From Saccharothrix sp. NRRL B-16348 (lineage in GTDB: Bacteria > Actinomycetota > Actinomycetes > Mycobacteriales > Pseudonocardiaceae): a stretch of 64,000 bases of DNA. Where the stretch lies: contig NZ_LGED01000213.1 of the NCBI RefSeq assembly GCF_001280085.1, positions 1 to 64,000 of the forward strand, in the 5' to 3' direction. Below are positions 1-7,957 of this stretch, piece after piece. A program made the position numbers and the translations under genes. Under the pieces are notes generated by a model, which searched no databases, had not been told where the DNA came from, and saw nothing but the letters and a program-made list of their open reading frames with translations. Every line of letters begins with the position of its first letter. Positions within the stretch are counted from its first letter, which is position 1.

Positions 1-1
1 G

Positions 2-88
2 CGCAACGCCCGAGCCCAGCCCAAGACCGGCTTCGCCACCGACTCACCCATCCGCACCTGGACCCATTACCCGGCCAAGGTTGCATGA
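2..88 (+). CDS. C-terminal end of an unidentified CDS (partial)
   Basis: An open frame runs in from the left edge and stops with TGA at 86-88, giving 28 residues that end RTWTHYPAKVA. It has the codon use of a real gene (G/C-rich third positions). The tail is reminiscent of transposase C-termini, but too little is present to name a family. Confidence 0.35.
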   Translation, partial: RNARAQPKTGFATDSPIRTWTHYPAKVA

Positions 89-456
89 CATAGCACTAGG
101 CCGCTCGGGCACGGTCAAGGCTCCACACGGTCGACTTCCTCCGCGCCGCCCACACGCGGCGTGTCATTCGAAGAACCAACGCACGTCAATTGCGGAGATC
201 TCGACGGATCCATCCGATGCCCGCACGCGAAGTATCACGTGGGCCGTGGCCGCCGGTCGCCTCGACCAGGCGTCCTGAACTCACCCGGAGCAGCAGATCT
301 GGAACAGTGTCGGCAATCGATGCATTAGGAGTCGGGTCGACGTCCCGACTATCGAGGGCGACCACGATCGGCTGCCCGCTGATCGGTGGCTAATATCCGC
401 CTCCGGCATGTGAAAGGCTCGGACGAAGTCGTCGTGCGCCTTCCAGTCGGGCGGCA

Positions 457-747
457 GTGCGCGCAAGCCGACAACCCGGAACGGGGGTCCCATGCGTCTG
501 CGTCCCGCTCAGCAACCAGGCCAACACCTACACGCCGCCGCTGACCGCCACCCCACAGACCGTCGTCGTCACCTCCTCGGCCCAGTACACCTGCGTCTCG
601 GCCGGCGTGCCCGGCCTGACATCCGGCTCGCGCACCGTCGAGGTCGCTCCCCCGGTCGGTCACATCGTCACCATGTGCACCCTCGGGCTGAGCGCCGTCT
701 CCGGCACCACCACCTCCTCCGTCCTCCTCGAAATCACCTCGGCGTAG
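457..747 (+). CDS. Small Thr/Ser/Val-rich fragment, unknown
   Basis: A 96-residue frame with a GTG start but no convincing ribosome binding site. From about residue 18 it is a beta-prone Thr/Ser/Val-rich segment with two cysteines (AQYTCVSAG and VTMCTLG), like one domain of an exported wall protein. No signal peptide precedes it, so it may be the 3' remnant of a larger secreted protein. It could also be a chance frame. No function is assigned. Confidence 0.25.
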   Translation: MRASRQPGTGVPCVCVPLSNQANTYTPPLTATPQTVVVTSSAQYTCVSAGVPGLTSGSRTVEVAPPVGHIVTMCTLGLSAVSGTTTSSVLLEITSA

Positions 748-1183
748 CCTTCCGGCGCGGTGGACACGAGTTCTCCGGTGTGGCCGCTGAGGCGCCCATT
801 CCAGAGGGGCGGGCATCGGCCGATCACGCTTCCTCCATGCACGGATGTCGACCGCGCAACAGAGCGGCTATCCAAGTAAGGCCTTTCCGCGAAAAGGCGG
901 ACTTCCACACCCTCGTAAGAGGGCGTGCCGACACCTGATGGCCGATCGATAGGCCCTTTGGTCTCTGGCGGCGCAACGCCCGTGTGAGCGATGCTTCTGG
1001 AGGACGCTCGGGCGTGCCGGTGCTCCGGGGGTGCCAGCACCCGATTGCCTGATTCACCTCTCAGGCAGTCGACCGTGCACCTCGTAGCGTTTCTGACCGA
1101 CAATGACTCCCGCAGCGAAACGCTGCCCGGCGGAGCTCGGAATCCAGTCGCGTACTGGAATCAGGCGAAGAGGAGAGGACCAC
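748..1183. other. Gene-poor stretch
   Basis: No frame here looks like a real protein on either strand. It must hold the promoter of the cysteine peptidase gene, whose Shine-Dalgarno sequence GAAGAGGAGAGG lies just before its ATG. No clear operator was found. Confidence 0.4.
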
Positions 1184-2182
1184 ATGCCATTATCGGTAGC
1201 CGACCTTGCCGTGCTCGGGGATACACCGATCACGATCCGGTCGGTGTCCTACGCGAACGTGTACCTGCGGATGGACGGCACGGGGGTGACCGCCGACAAC
1301 TACCGGGGCGGGACGGTCAACTGCCAGTACGGAGCAGGCCCCATGGAGAAGTACAGAGTCAGACCCCAAGCCGATGGGTCGTACGCCTTCGAGTCGGCGG
1401 CCTTCCCGAAGGTGTACCTGTGGATGGACGGCACCGGGGTCACCACCGCGGGCTCCGGAGGCGGGACGGTCCGCTGCCAGTTCATCGCCGGCGCACCCGG
1501 CGTCTACGAGAAGTACAAGCTCCACGTCCAGGACAACGGGTCGTTCTCCTTCCGATCGGTGGCCTTCCCGAACGCGTTCCTCCGCATGGTCGGCAGCGGG
1601 GTGACCGCCACCACCGACGCCGGAGGCGGGATCGTCAACTGCCAGTTCGACGCCAACGGCGGCGGGGACGAGACGTTCGTCCTCGACTTGGCCGACCAGA
1701 GCCTCGACTTCGTCATGCAGCGCCAGGAGCAGACCAACTGGTGCTGGGACGCGGCCTCGGTCAGCGTCGCCAAGTTCTACAACCCCAACGCGGCGTGGAC
1801 CCAGGGCCTGCTGGCCAACGCGGAGTTCGGGCGCAACGACTGCGTCGTCGGCGCGGGTCAGGTGTCGCCCTGCAACTGGGGCCGGTGGCCGGACGCGCCG
1901 CTGACCAGGGTCGGGCACTTCAAAGAGCGCCTCAACAACGCCCTGACCAGCCTGCAACTCGGCCCCGAACTGGCGAAGTCCGCGCCGGTCCTGGTGAACA
2001 TCGCCTGGCGGGGCGGCGGCGGCCACATCGCAGCGGTCCGCGGACGCTCCCGGGTGGGCGGAGTGGAGCACGTCGCCGTCGCCGACCCCTGGTACGGGGA
2101 CTCCGACCTCACCTACGACGCCTTCCGGGACAACTACCAGGGTTCCGGGACCTGGAACGTCAGCTACAAGACCAAAGCCTGA
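1184..2182 (+). CDS. Papain-like cysteine peptidase (C70/AvrRpt2-like) with three lectin-like repeats
   Basis: 332 residues; ATG 1184 is preferred because GAAGAGGAGAGG sits just upstream. Residues about 10-160 hold three homologous repeats built on FPKVYLWMDGTGV...GGTVRCQF, resembling fascin or ricin-type beta-trefoil units. The C-terminal half is a papain-like domain: QTNWCWDAAS with the nucleophile Cys near residue 187, GGGGHIAAVRG with the catalytic His near 279, and VADPWYG supplying the acidic or Asn partner near 303. The WCW/GHI pattern matches the AvrRpt2-type (C70, C39-like) family. There is no signal peptide or membrane segment, so export would need a non-Sec route or it acts in the cytoplasm. 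The next gene starts 9 bases after the stop, so the two are probably co-transcribed. Confidence 0.8.
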   Translation: MPLSVADLAVLGDTPITIRSVSYANVYLRMDGTGVTADNYRGGTVNCQYGAGPMEKYRVRPQADGSYAFESAAFPKVYLWMDGTGVTTAGSGGGTVRCQFIAGAPGVYEKYKLHVQDNGSFSFRSVAFPNAFLRMVGSGVTATTDAGGGIVNCQFDANGGGDETFVLDLADQSLDFVMQRQEQTNWCWDAASVSVAKFYNPNAAWTQGLLANAEFGRNDCVVGAGQVSPCNWGRWPDAPLTRVGHFKERLNNALTSLQLGPELAKSAPVLVNIAWRGGGGHIAAVRGRSRVGGVEHVAVADPWYGDSDLTYDAFRDNYQGSGTWNVSYKTKA

Positions 2183-2191
2183 GGAGCCCGC

Positions 2192-2758
2192 ATGCCACTG
2201 CACCTGCCCGACCCACCCACCGGCGTGCCCGACAAGGTCAAGGCGAAGCTCCACGCGTTCGCCGACGGCGGCAACTTCTCCACCAAGGCACTGCGCGGCG
2301 CCCACAAGGACCGACTCGACCTGTCCACCCCCCACCAGGTCTTCACCATGGGACTCGACGACATCACCTCCGGCGCCGGTCTCGACACGGCCCGACCGGT
2401 CGGCTGGCGCTACCTCGTCGAGGACGGCGGACAACTCATCGCCAGCGCCGAAACCACGCAGGCCCCCGACGGAACCCACGAGGTCTCGCAGTTCACCGAG
2501 GGCCCGTTCGTCGCCGAAACCGACAAAGCCGTCAAGGCCGTCCGAAAGCTGCCCCAACTCGCGGCGGCAGGCTTCGAACTCCGCCTCCTGCGCATCCCCG
2601 CCCTCTACGTCATGGCGCTGTGGCTGCACTCACCTGCTGCCGACCTGTTCGTGCCACTGGCACCGTCACCGACCCGCAAGGAAGGCAAACCCGTGCCGGC
2701 AGCGGAGTTCCTCACGGACCTGACCGAGCTGGCCCGCCAGGCCGTACCTCCCGCCTGA
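2192..2758 (+). CDS. Hypothetical partner of the cysteine peptidase
   Basis: 188 residues starting MPLHLPDPPTGVPDKVKAKL. A purine-rich TGAGGAG overlapping the upstream stop codon serves as ribosome binding site. It is soluble, without signal peptide or membrane helix, with mixed alpha/beta composition and a hydrophobic segment LRIPALYVMALWLHS near residues 130-145. I do not recognise a family. Tight spacing behind the peptidase suggests a dedicated partner such as a chaperone, inhibitor or substrate. A strong hairpin follows 51 bases later. Confidence 0.65.
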   Translation: MPLHLPDPPTGVPDKVKAKLHAFADGGNFSTKALRGAHKDRLDLSTPHQVFTMGLDDITSGAGLDTARPVGWRYLVEDGGQLIASAETTQAPDGTHEVSQFTEGPFVAETDKAVKAVRKLPQLAAAGFELRLLRIPALYVMALWLHSPAADLFVPLAPSPTRKEGKPVPAAEFLTDLTELARQAVPPA

Positions 2759-2809
2759 CCCCTCAGCCGTTCACCGGCACCACCCGTGCCCCTTGACGTG
2801 AGCACCAGT

Positions 2810-2858
2810 GTTCGGGCCGTTGATCGACCGGATCCAAAGTCCGATCAACGGCCCGAAC
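2810..2858 (+). terminator. Strong hairpin, likely terminator of the peptidase operon
   Basis: A perfect 17-bp inverted repeat (arms 2810-2826 and 2842-2858, core TCGGGCCGTTGATCG) with a 15-base loop. There is no T-run, as is usual in actinomycetes. It lies 51 bases past the stop of the second gene. Confidence 0.7.
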
Positions 2859-2927
2859 GGCTCCACGGCGCGTAGCACGGCCGCCACCACCTCGTCCTGC
2901 TCCGGCCGCGGTGTTCGCGCGGACGAC

Positions 2928-3090
2928 TCAGGCCAGTCGGACCTGGGCCCGGACGGTTCTCCGGTCGCCGTCACGCCGATGTCCCCAGCTGACCGACAGC
3001 CGGTTGACCACGAGCAGGCCACGGCCGTGTTCGGGTGCGCCCAACCTGCCCCGGGTCGGGTCGAGTTCCGCCGCGAAAACGCGGACGCGG
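2928..3090 (-). pseudogene. C-terminal remnant of a HATPase_c_2 (RsbW/anti-sigma type) ATP-binding protein
   Basis: A minus-strand frame ending at TGA 2928-2930 reads VFAAELDPTRG then EHGRGLLVVNRL and SWGHRRDGDRRTV. This is the glycine-rich ATP-lid and final strands of small serine-kinase-type anti-sigma ATPases. The N-terminal ATPase core (N and G1 boxes) is missing, and the frame fuses directly to IS3 debris. It is a broken remnant. Confidence 0.5.
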
Positions 3091-3241
3091 CCTTGAGGAT
3101 CTCGTCGGCCCGCTGACGTTCCGCGTTCTCCTTGCGGAGCCTGCGCAGCTCCTCGGACTCGGTGGTCGTGGACCGGTCGCCGCGCTGGAGTTCAGCATCG
3201 CCGACTTGGAACAGACGACGCCCACCGTCGACGGTCATACG
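3080..3241 (-). pseudogene. IS3-family OrfA remnant
   Basis: The minus strand encodes TESEELRRLRKENAERQ and ADEILKAASAF, the leucine-zipper end of IS3 OrfA proteins. The N-terminal helix-turn-helix and all of OrfB are absent. It joins the HATPase remnant at about 3085, so insertion or deletion produced the junction. Confidence 0.6.
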
Positions 3242-3386
3242 CACCACCCGCCGAACTGAGGTCCGCCAGCCTCGTCCCGACGACCCCAGCCCGTCTGGCG
3301 AGCAGAAGCCGTCGGTCGAAATGCTGGGCGACCGGATGCTGGCGTCGAGGCCAATACCCAAGCGCTCGAACCAATCCGTCCGGCGC

Positions 3387-3962
3387 TCAGCGACCGGCCA
3401 GGGTTTGCGTGACGACCGCCTCCAGTCGGACCGCCACGCGGTCCAGGGGTTCGGCGCTGCGCTTGGCCCTGCACATCGCCACCGCGCCCTCCACCGCTGC
3501 CACCGTCAGCGTGGCCACCTGGTCTGCTTCCTGTTCGCCGACACCGTGTTGCCGCAGGGAATCGGTCAGGAGCGATTCCCACCGGGTGAAGACCTCGGCC
3601 GCCGCGTCCAAGGCCGCCATGCCCTCGGACGGTTCCTCGACCGACACGGCCAGCACGGGGCACCCGGCCATGAAGTCGCTCCTGGTGACGATCCCCCGCC
3701 ACCACGCGAGGAACGCGCGCAAGCCCTCCACCGGGCCCGCCGACAGCTCCTCAGCCAGCATGCGCGCCGCCACGTCGCCCGCGAACCGGACCGCCTCGGT
3801 CACGAGCTGCTGCTTGCCTCCCGGGAAGTAGTGATACGTCGATCCCAGCGGGGCCTTGGCGTGTTTGGCCAGCTCACGAACGCTCGTCGCGTGCACGCCC
3901 CGCCGGCGCAGCATGTCCGCCGCGCCGGCCACGATCCGCTGCCGCGGTTCGGTCGAACCCAT
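3387..3962 (-). CDS. TetR/AcrR-family transcriptional repressor
   Basis: 191 residues. The N-terminal HTH is clear: IVAGAADMLRRRGVHATSVRELAKHAKAPLG, then STYHYFPGGKQQLVTEAV (residues about 9-55). The C-terminal ligand domain contains FMAGCPVLAVSVE, typical of the LmrA/YxaF-like TetR group. The gene diverges from the alcohol dehydrogenase at 4008 with only 45 bases between. That gap carries a perfect 16-bp palindrome, TATGACGACCGTCATA, and two more copies precede the tautomerase operon. I infer that it represses itself, the dehydrogenase and the operon. The inducer is unknown, perhaps an aldehyde or unsaturated acid processed by these enzymes. Confidence 0.88.
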   Translation of the reverse strand: MGSTEPRQRIVAGAADMLRRRGVHATSVRELAKHAKAPLGSTYHYFPGGKQQLVTEAVRFAGDVAARMLAEELSAGPVEGLRAFLAWWRGIVTRSDFMAGCPVLAVSVEEPSEGMAALDAAAEVFTRWESLLTDSLRQHGVGEQEADQVATLTVAAVEGAVAMCRAKRSAEPLDRVAVRLEAVVTQTLAGR

Positions 3963-3981
3963 GGGTGCCTACCCTCCCGGT

Positions 3982-3997
3982 TATGACGACCGTCATA
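3982..3997. promoter_or_regulatory. Putative TetR operator O1
   Basis: TATGACGACCGTCATA, a perfect dyad of form TATGACG-NN-CGTCATA. It lies in the divergent gap, 20 bases from the TetR start and 10 bases from the dehydrogenase start, so a bound repressor would cover both promoters. Confidence 0.75.
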
Positions 3998-4007
3998 GTC
4001 TACCCGC

Positions 4008-5105
4008 ATGACACGTGCACTCCACTTCCTGCGCAGCGGCCGACTGGCCTGGCGCGACCGGGAACCGCCGCGGATCGAGGACGGGCGCGACGCCGTCGTG
4101 CGGCCGTTCGTCGCGGGACGGTGCGACGGCGACACGGTGCCGATCCACCGCCCGGTGTCCCGGGCCATGCAGTTGGGCCTGGCGATCGGCGCGATCGACC
4201 CGGTGGTGGCGAGCATCTGCGGTTCCGTGCCGTTCAAGGGTCCGTTCGGCATCGGGCACGAATGCGTCGCCGAAGTGGTCGCCGTGGGTGCCGCGGTGAC
4301 GGCGCTGCACGTCGGCCAACGCGTCGTCGTGCCGTGGGCGGTGTCCTGCGGCTCCTGCGGGCACTGCCGGAACGGCCTCACGTCCAAGTGCGCCACGACC
4401 ATCCGGTCCACGCTCGCGGCGTTCGGGTTCGGCCCGGCCTGCGGACCGTGGGGCGGCATGGTCGCCGACGAGTTCCGCGTCCCGTTCGCGGACCACATGC
4501 TGGTGCCCGTGCCGGCGGGCGTGCCGCCACTGCGGGTCGCGGCGGCCAGTGACAACCTCGCGGACGCGTGGCGCTGCGTCGTCCCGCCGCTCGCCGCGAG
4601 GGAAGGCGGATCCGTCCTGATCCTCGGTGGCGGCGCCAAGAGCATCGGTCTCTACGCGGCCGGACTGGCGGTGGCGCACGGCGCGGGGCCGGTCGACTAC
4701 GTCGACGACGACGCCGGGCGACGCGACATCGCGGAGTCCTTCGGCGCACGGGCCGTCACGCGACCGGAAGGCCGGTACGACGTGGCGGTCGAGGCGACCT
4801 CCAGCGCGCCCGGGCTGCGGCGCGCCATCCGCTCGTTGGCCCCGGGCGGCGTGTGCACCGCCGTCGGCTACTACCTCGCCACCGGCACGCGGGTGCCGTT
4901 GATGCACATGTACGCCACCGACACGACGTTGCGCGTCGGCGTCTCCCACGCGCGGGCGCTGCTGCCGGAGTTGCTGGACTTCGTACACCGCACGGGCTTC
5001 CCCGCCGAACGCGTCACCACCCTGACCGCCGACTGGGACGACGCGCCCACGGCCTACGCCGCGAAGACGACCAAGGTCGCGCTGTGTCGCGACCCGGTGC
5101 ACTGA
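4008..5105 (+). CDS. Zinc-dependent alcohol dehydrogenase (MDR superfamily)
   Basis: 365 residues. Catalytic-zinc ligands are Cys in AGRCDGDT (about residue 38) and the GHE of FGIGHECVAEVV. The structural-zinc lobe CGSCGHCRNGLTSKC gives all four cysteines. The Rossmann part has VLILGGGAKSIGLYAAG (somewhat altered from GxGxxG) and an acidic strand end VDYVDDD favouring NAD(H). It should oxidise an alcohol or reduce an aldehyde in the cytosol; the substrate cannot be read from sequence. It has a paralog at 6109, and the two bracket the tautomerase genes. The operator lies immediately upstream. Confidence 0.85.
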   Translation: MTRALHFLRSGRLAWRDREPPRIEDGRDAVVRPFVAGRCDGDTVPIHRPVSRAMQLGLAIGAIDPVVASICGSVPFKGPFGIGHECVAEVVAVGAAVTALHVGQRVVVPWAVSCGSCGHCRNGLTSKCATTIRSTLAAFGFGPACGPWGGMVADEFRVPFADHMLVPVPAGVPPLRVAAASDNLADAWRCVVPPLAAREGGSVLILGGGAKSIGLYAAGLAVAHGAGPVDYVDDDAGRRDIAESFGARAVTRPEGRYDVAVEATSSAPGLRRAIRSLAPGGVCTAVGYYLATGTRVPLMHMYATDTTLRVGVSHARALLPELLDFVHRTGFPAERVTTLTADWDDAPTAYAAKTTKVALCRDPVH

Positions 5106-5131
5106 CCTCGCACCCCGAGTCGACCCGGCGC

Positions 5132-5182
5132 TATGACGCTCGCTATAACCCGTGTTAGGCTGCGGTTATAACGAGCGTCATA
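5132..5182. promoter_or_regulatory. Tandem TetR operators O2 and O3 before the tautomerase operon
   Basis: Two more copies of the palindrome: TATGACGCTCGCTATA at 5132-5147 and TATAACGAGCGTCATA at 5167-5182. With flanks they form a larger inverted repeat (19 of 20 bases match). O3 runs into the ribosome binding site AGGAGA of the next gene, so bound repressor would block transcription initiation or early elongation. Consensus of the three: TATRACGNNCGYYATA. Confidence 0.78.
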
Positions 5183-5193
5183 GGAGACTTGTC

Positions 5194-5670
5194 GTGACCG
5201 TCATCACCGTGAACACCCAGGAAGGGCGCCTGAGTCAGGAGCAGCGCCGCACGTTGGCCGAGACGCTGACCGACGCGGTCCTGGTGCCCGAGATCGGACA
5301 GTTCGCACCGGCCGCCCGAGCGGGGTTCCAGGTGCACTTCGTCGAGCGCGCCCCCGACACGATGGCCATCGGCGGCCGGCTGCTGGCGGACGTCGAGCAG
5401 GATCCCGACGTCATGGTCATCGACGTGGCGGTGATGGACGGTGACTGGCGCCAAGAGGTACGGACCTCGGTCATCGAGCGCATCCTGGCGGACATGGCGG
5501 ACGCCTGCGGGCTCGCCCAGCCGTCACCCGCCTGGTGGGTCAACTTCCGCGTCATCGACGAGGGCAGCTGGGGTTCCAGCGGCGGCGTGCTGTCCATCCT
5601 CTCCCTCCTCCGCACCGGCGTGTTCACCGAGGAGAAGGCCACCGCCATCCGCACCCGTTTCCACGCCTGA
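5194..5670 (+). CDS. Tautomerase-fold protein lacking N-terminal proline
   Basis: 158 residues from GTG 5194, chosen because AGGAGA precedes it and the upstream frame crosses the operators. The pattern ITVNTQEGRLSQEQRRTLAETLTDAV, then QVHFVERAPDTMAIGG, and later AWWVNFRVIDEGSWGSSGG looks like a duplicated beta-alpha-beta 4-oxalocrotonate tautomerase/cis-CaaD fold. Classical members need Pro right after the initiator Met; here the residue is Thr, so the chain may be non-catalytic or part of a hetero-oligomer with the Pro-bearing neighbour. It is the first gene of a four-gene operon. Confidence 0.65.
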   Translation: MTVITVNTQEGRLSQEQRRTLAETLTDAVLVPEIGQFAPAARAGFQVHFVERAPDTMAIGGRLLADVEQDPDVMVIDVAVMDGDWRQEVRTSVIERILADMADACGLAQPSPAWWVNFRVIDEGSWGSSGGVLSILSLLRTGVFTEEKATAIRTRFHA

Positions 5671-5684
5671 GCAAGGAGGTCGCC

Positions 5685-6116
5685 ATGCCGATGATCAGAC
5701 TGACCGTCCCGACCGGTTCCCTGACCGAGCAGGGCCGCACGACCGTCCAGCGCGACCTCGCCGCGGTGCTGCTGCGTTGGGAGGGAGCGCCTGACAAGGC
5801 GTTCTTCCGCGCCCAGGCGTGGAGCTACCTGATCGAACTGCCCGAGGGTGCGCAGACGACCGCAGAGGACGACGCGCCACGCTTCCTCGTGGACGTCACC
5901 GTTCCGCACGGCGCGTTGTCCGAACGCCGGAAAGCGGGACTGGTCCGGGACGTCACCACCACCGTCCTGGAGGCCGCCGGGCTGTCCCACGACCACGCGC
6001 TGACGGTGTGGGTCCTGGTGCACGAGCAGCCGGAGGGCACCTGGGGAGCCGGTGGCTCGGTCATCCGCTACGCCGATCTGGTCACGTTGGCGCAGAAGGA
6101 CACGAGCGATGCGTGA
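5685..6116 (+). CDS. Tautomerase family protein with Pro-1
   Basis: 143 residues after a perfect AAGGAGGT, starting MPMIRLTVPTGSLTEQG. Removal of Met would expose the catalytic Pro typical of the tautomerase superfamily. Two halves repeat the unit: MIRLTVPTGSLTEQGR and FLVDVTVPHGALSERR, each followed by a helix and a strand (WSYLIELPE and TVWVLVHEQPEG). This is a fused-dimer arrangement like cis-CaaD or MSAD. It starts 14 bases after the preceding gene and overlaps the next by 8 bases. Likely chemistry is keto-enol tautomerisation or hydration of an unsaturated acid. Confidence 0.75.
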   Translation: MPMIRLTVPTGSLTEQGRTTVQRDLAAVLLRWEGAPDKAFFRAQAWSYLIELPEGAQTTAEDDAPRFLVDVTVPHGALSERRKAGLVRDVTTTVLEAAGLSHDHALTVWVLVHEQPEGTWGAGGSVIRYADLVTLAQKDTSDA

Positions 6117-7119
6117 GCTGACCTACGTCTCACGCCACACGGCCGAGTGGCGCGAGGCACCCGACCCGACGCTCCAGTCCGATGTGGACGCCATCGTCGC
6201 GCCGGTGGCCGCCACCCCCTGCGACGTGGACTCCGCGATCCTGGCCGGGCACGGGTTCATCGCGCCGCCGTTCGCCATCGGCCACGAATGCGTCGCCCGC
6301 GTCGTCGACATCGGCGAGGCGGTGACCGGAGTCCGTCCCGGCGACCTGGTCGTGCTGCCGTGGTCCATCAACTGCGGCACGTGTGATCACTGCCGTTCGG
6401 GTCTGACCGCGCACTGCACGTCGGTGCCGCACATGGCGATGTACGGCGCGCCGATCGGCGGCACCTGGGGTGGGCTGTTCTCCGACCTGGTCCGCGTGCC
6501 CTACGCCGACGCCATGCTGGTGCCGCTGCCGTCCGGCCTCGACCCGGTCGCGATGGCCTCGGCCAGCGACAACTGGTCCCTGTCCTGGCGCCTGGTCGCC
6601 CCTCACCTCAAAGCCAGGCCCGGAGCCCGGGTGCTCGTCGTGGCGCGCGGCAGCATCGGCCTGTACGTGTGCGACATCGCCCGCGCGCTCGGCGCCTCGG
6701 ACGTGCTCTACGTCGACCCGAAGCCGGAACACCGCGCCATCGCCGAGAGCTACGGAGCCCGCACCGCAGAGGCGATCGAACCGATCCGGCACGGCTTCGA
6801 CCTGGCGATCGAGGCCACCGGCCGCGTCGACCAACTCGCCCTCGCGCTCAAGAGCCTGGCCCCGGAAGGGTTCTGCGAGAGCGCCGGCAACCACTTCCGG
6901 CCCGGCGAGCTGCCCCTGCTCGACATGTACCTCACCGGCGTCACCCTGCGCGTCGCCCGGGACAACGTCCGCCACCACATCCCCGACGCCCTCGACCTCG
7001 CCCGCTCCGGCCAGGTCACACCCGAACGGGTCGTCTCCCACGTCCTGGACTGGGACGACCTGCCCGACGCCCTGCCCCAACGGCTGCTCAAGCCCGTCTT
7101 CGTACGAGAGACCCGATGA
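6109..7119 (+). CDS. Zinc-dependent alcohol dehydrogenase, paralog of the 4008 gene
   Basis: 336 residues from ATG 6109, overlapping the previous stop. Zinc ligands are visible: Cys in TPCDVDSA, FAIGHECVARVV, and the structural cluster CGTCDHCRSGLTAHC. The cofactor region reads VLVVARGSIGLYVCD, with an imperfect glycine motif, followed by VLYVDPKPEH. It shares the sequence plan of the first dehydrogenase, including DNWSLSWRLVAP against DNLADAWRCVVP, so the two are paralogs. Translational coupling on both sides shows it belongs to the tautomerase operon. Confidence 0.83.
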   Translation: MRELTYVSRHTAEWREAPDPTLQSDVDAIVAPVAATPCDVDSAILAGHGFIAPPFAIGHECVARVVDIGEAVTGVRPGDLVVLPWSINCGTCDHCRSGLTAHCTSVPHMAMYGAPIGGTWGGLFSDLVRVPYADAMLVPLPSGLDPVAMASASDNWSLSWRLVAPHLKARPGARVLVVARGSIGLYVCDIARALGASDVLYVDPKPEHRAIAESYGARTAEAIEPIRHGFDLAIEATGRVDQLALALKSLAPEGFCESAGNHFRPGELPLLDMYLTGVTLRVARDNVRHHIPDALDLARSGQVTPERVVSHVLDWDDLPDALPQRLLKPVFVRETR

Positions 7120-7793
7120 ACCTGCCCTCCCTCGACGACCACCGACCCGACCGGACAGCACGAGCGCGGGAACGCCACCGAGCGGCGGCAGCCACCCTCG
7201 GTCACGAACTGCGAACCCTGGTCGACACCGTCGTGCGCACCGACGCCCCACCGGACGTCCTGCACCGCGCCGCGGACGCCGTGCGGCGGCTCACCGGACA
7301 ACTCGCCGGGCGGCGACGCGTTCGCGGCGAGATCCCGACGACCGACGAGTTCCCGGGCGGCGTGCGGATGTACAGCCCGGTCACCGGCTCCGGCAGCCCG
7401 CTCGCACCGCCCCTGCGCGTGACACCCGTCGAAGGCGGGCTATCGGGAACCTGCGCCCTCGGCATCGCGCACGAAGGGCCGCCCGGCTACGGGCACGGCG
7501 GCATGAGCGCCATGCTGCTGGACGAACTGATGGGCCGGGCCTGCGCCGCCGTCGGGATGCCCGCGATGACCACCTCCCTCCAGATCCGCTACCACCGTCC
7601 CGTTCTGCTGGAGGTGCCCCTCCGCGTCCACGCCCACGTCACGGGAACCGAGGGCCGCACGATCTCCGTGGCAGGTTCGATCACCACCGACGAGGATCCC
7701 GCCACGGCCCTGGTGACCGCGGAAGGCGTCTTCGTCTCACCGGAACCCGACCGCGCCCGTGCCCTGTTCCCTGGATTGCGGGAGAACAGGTGA
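7116..7793 (+). CDS. PaaI-like hotdog thioesterase
   Basis: 225 residues; ATG overlaps the dehydrogenase stop (ATGA). The first ~90 residues are an Arg-rich helical extension. The hotdog core follows with GPPGYGHGGMSAMLLDELMG, where HGG and the acidic DE are the usual active-site helix elements, and TTSLQIRYHRPVLLEVPL. It should hydrolyse an acyl-CoA thioester. As the last gene of the operon it could release the acid formed after oxidation and tautomerisation. Confidence 0.75.
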   Translation: MNLPSLDDHRPDRTARARERHRAAAATLGHELRTLVDTVVRTDAPPDVLHRAADAVRRLTGQLAGRRRVRGEIPTTDEFPGGVRMYSPVTGSGSPLAPPLRVTPVEGGLSGTCALGIAHEGPPGYGHGGMSAMLLDELMGRACAAVGMPAMTTSLQIRYHRPVLLEVPLRVHAHVTGTEGRTISVAGSITTDEDPATALVTAEGVFVSPEPDRARALFPGLRENR

Positions 7794-7957
7794 ACGTTGT
7801 CGACCGGCGGTTGCCGTGAGGTGGACTGGGATTCGGCCGGAGGTGACGGCCGATCGCCAGCACCGAACCACCACCGAAAGTGCACCAAACCCGCTCGATT
7901 GACAGACCCTCCGGCGCGGCCGCGTTGGGCGTGTCCAGTGCGGCCCGCCGGTGTGGG

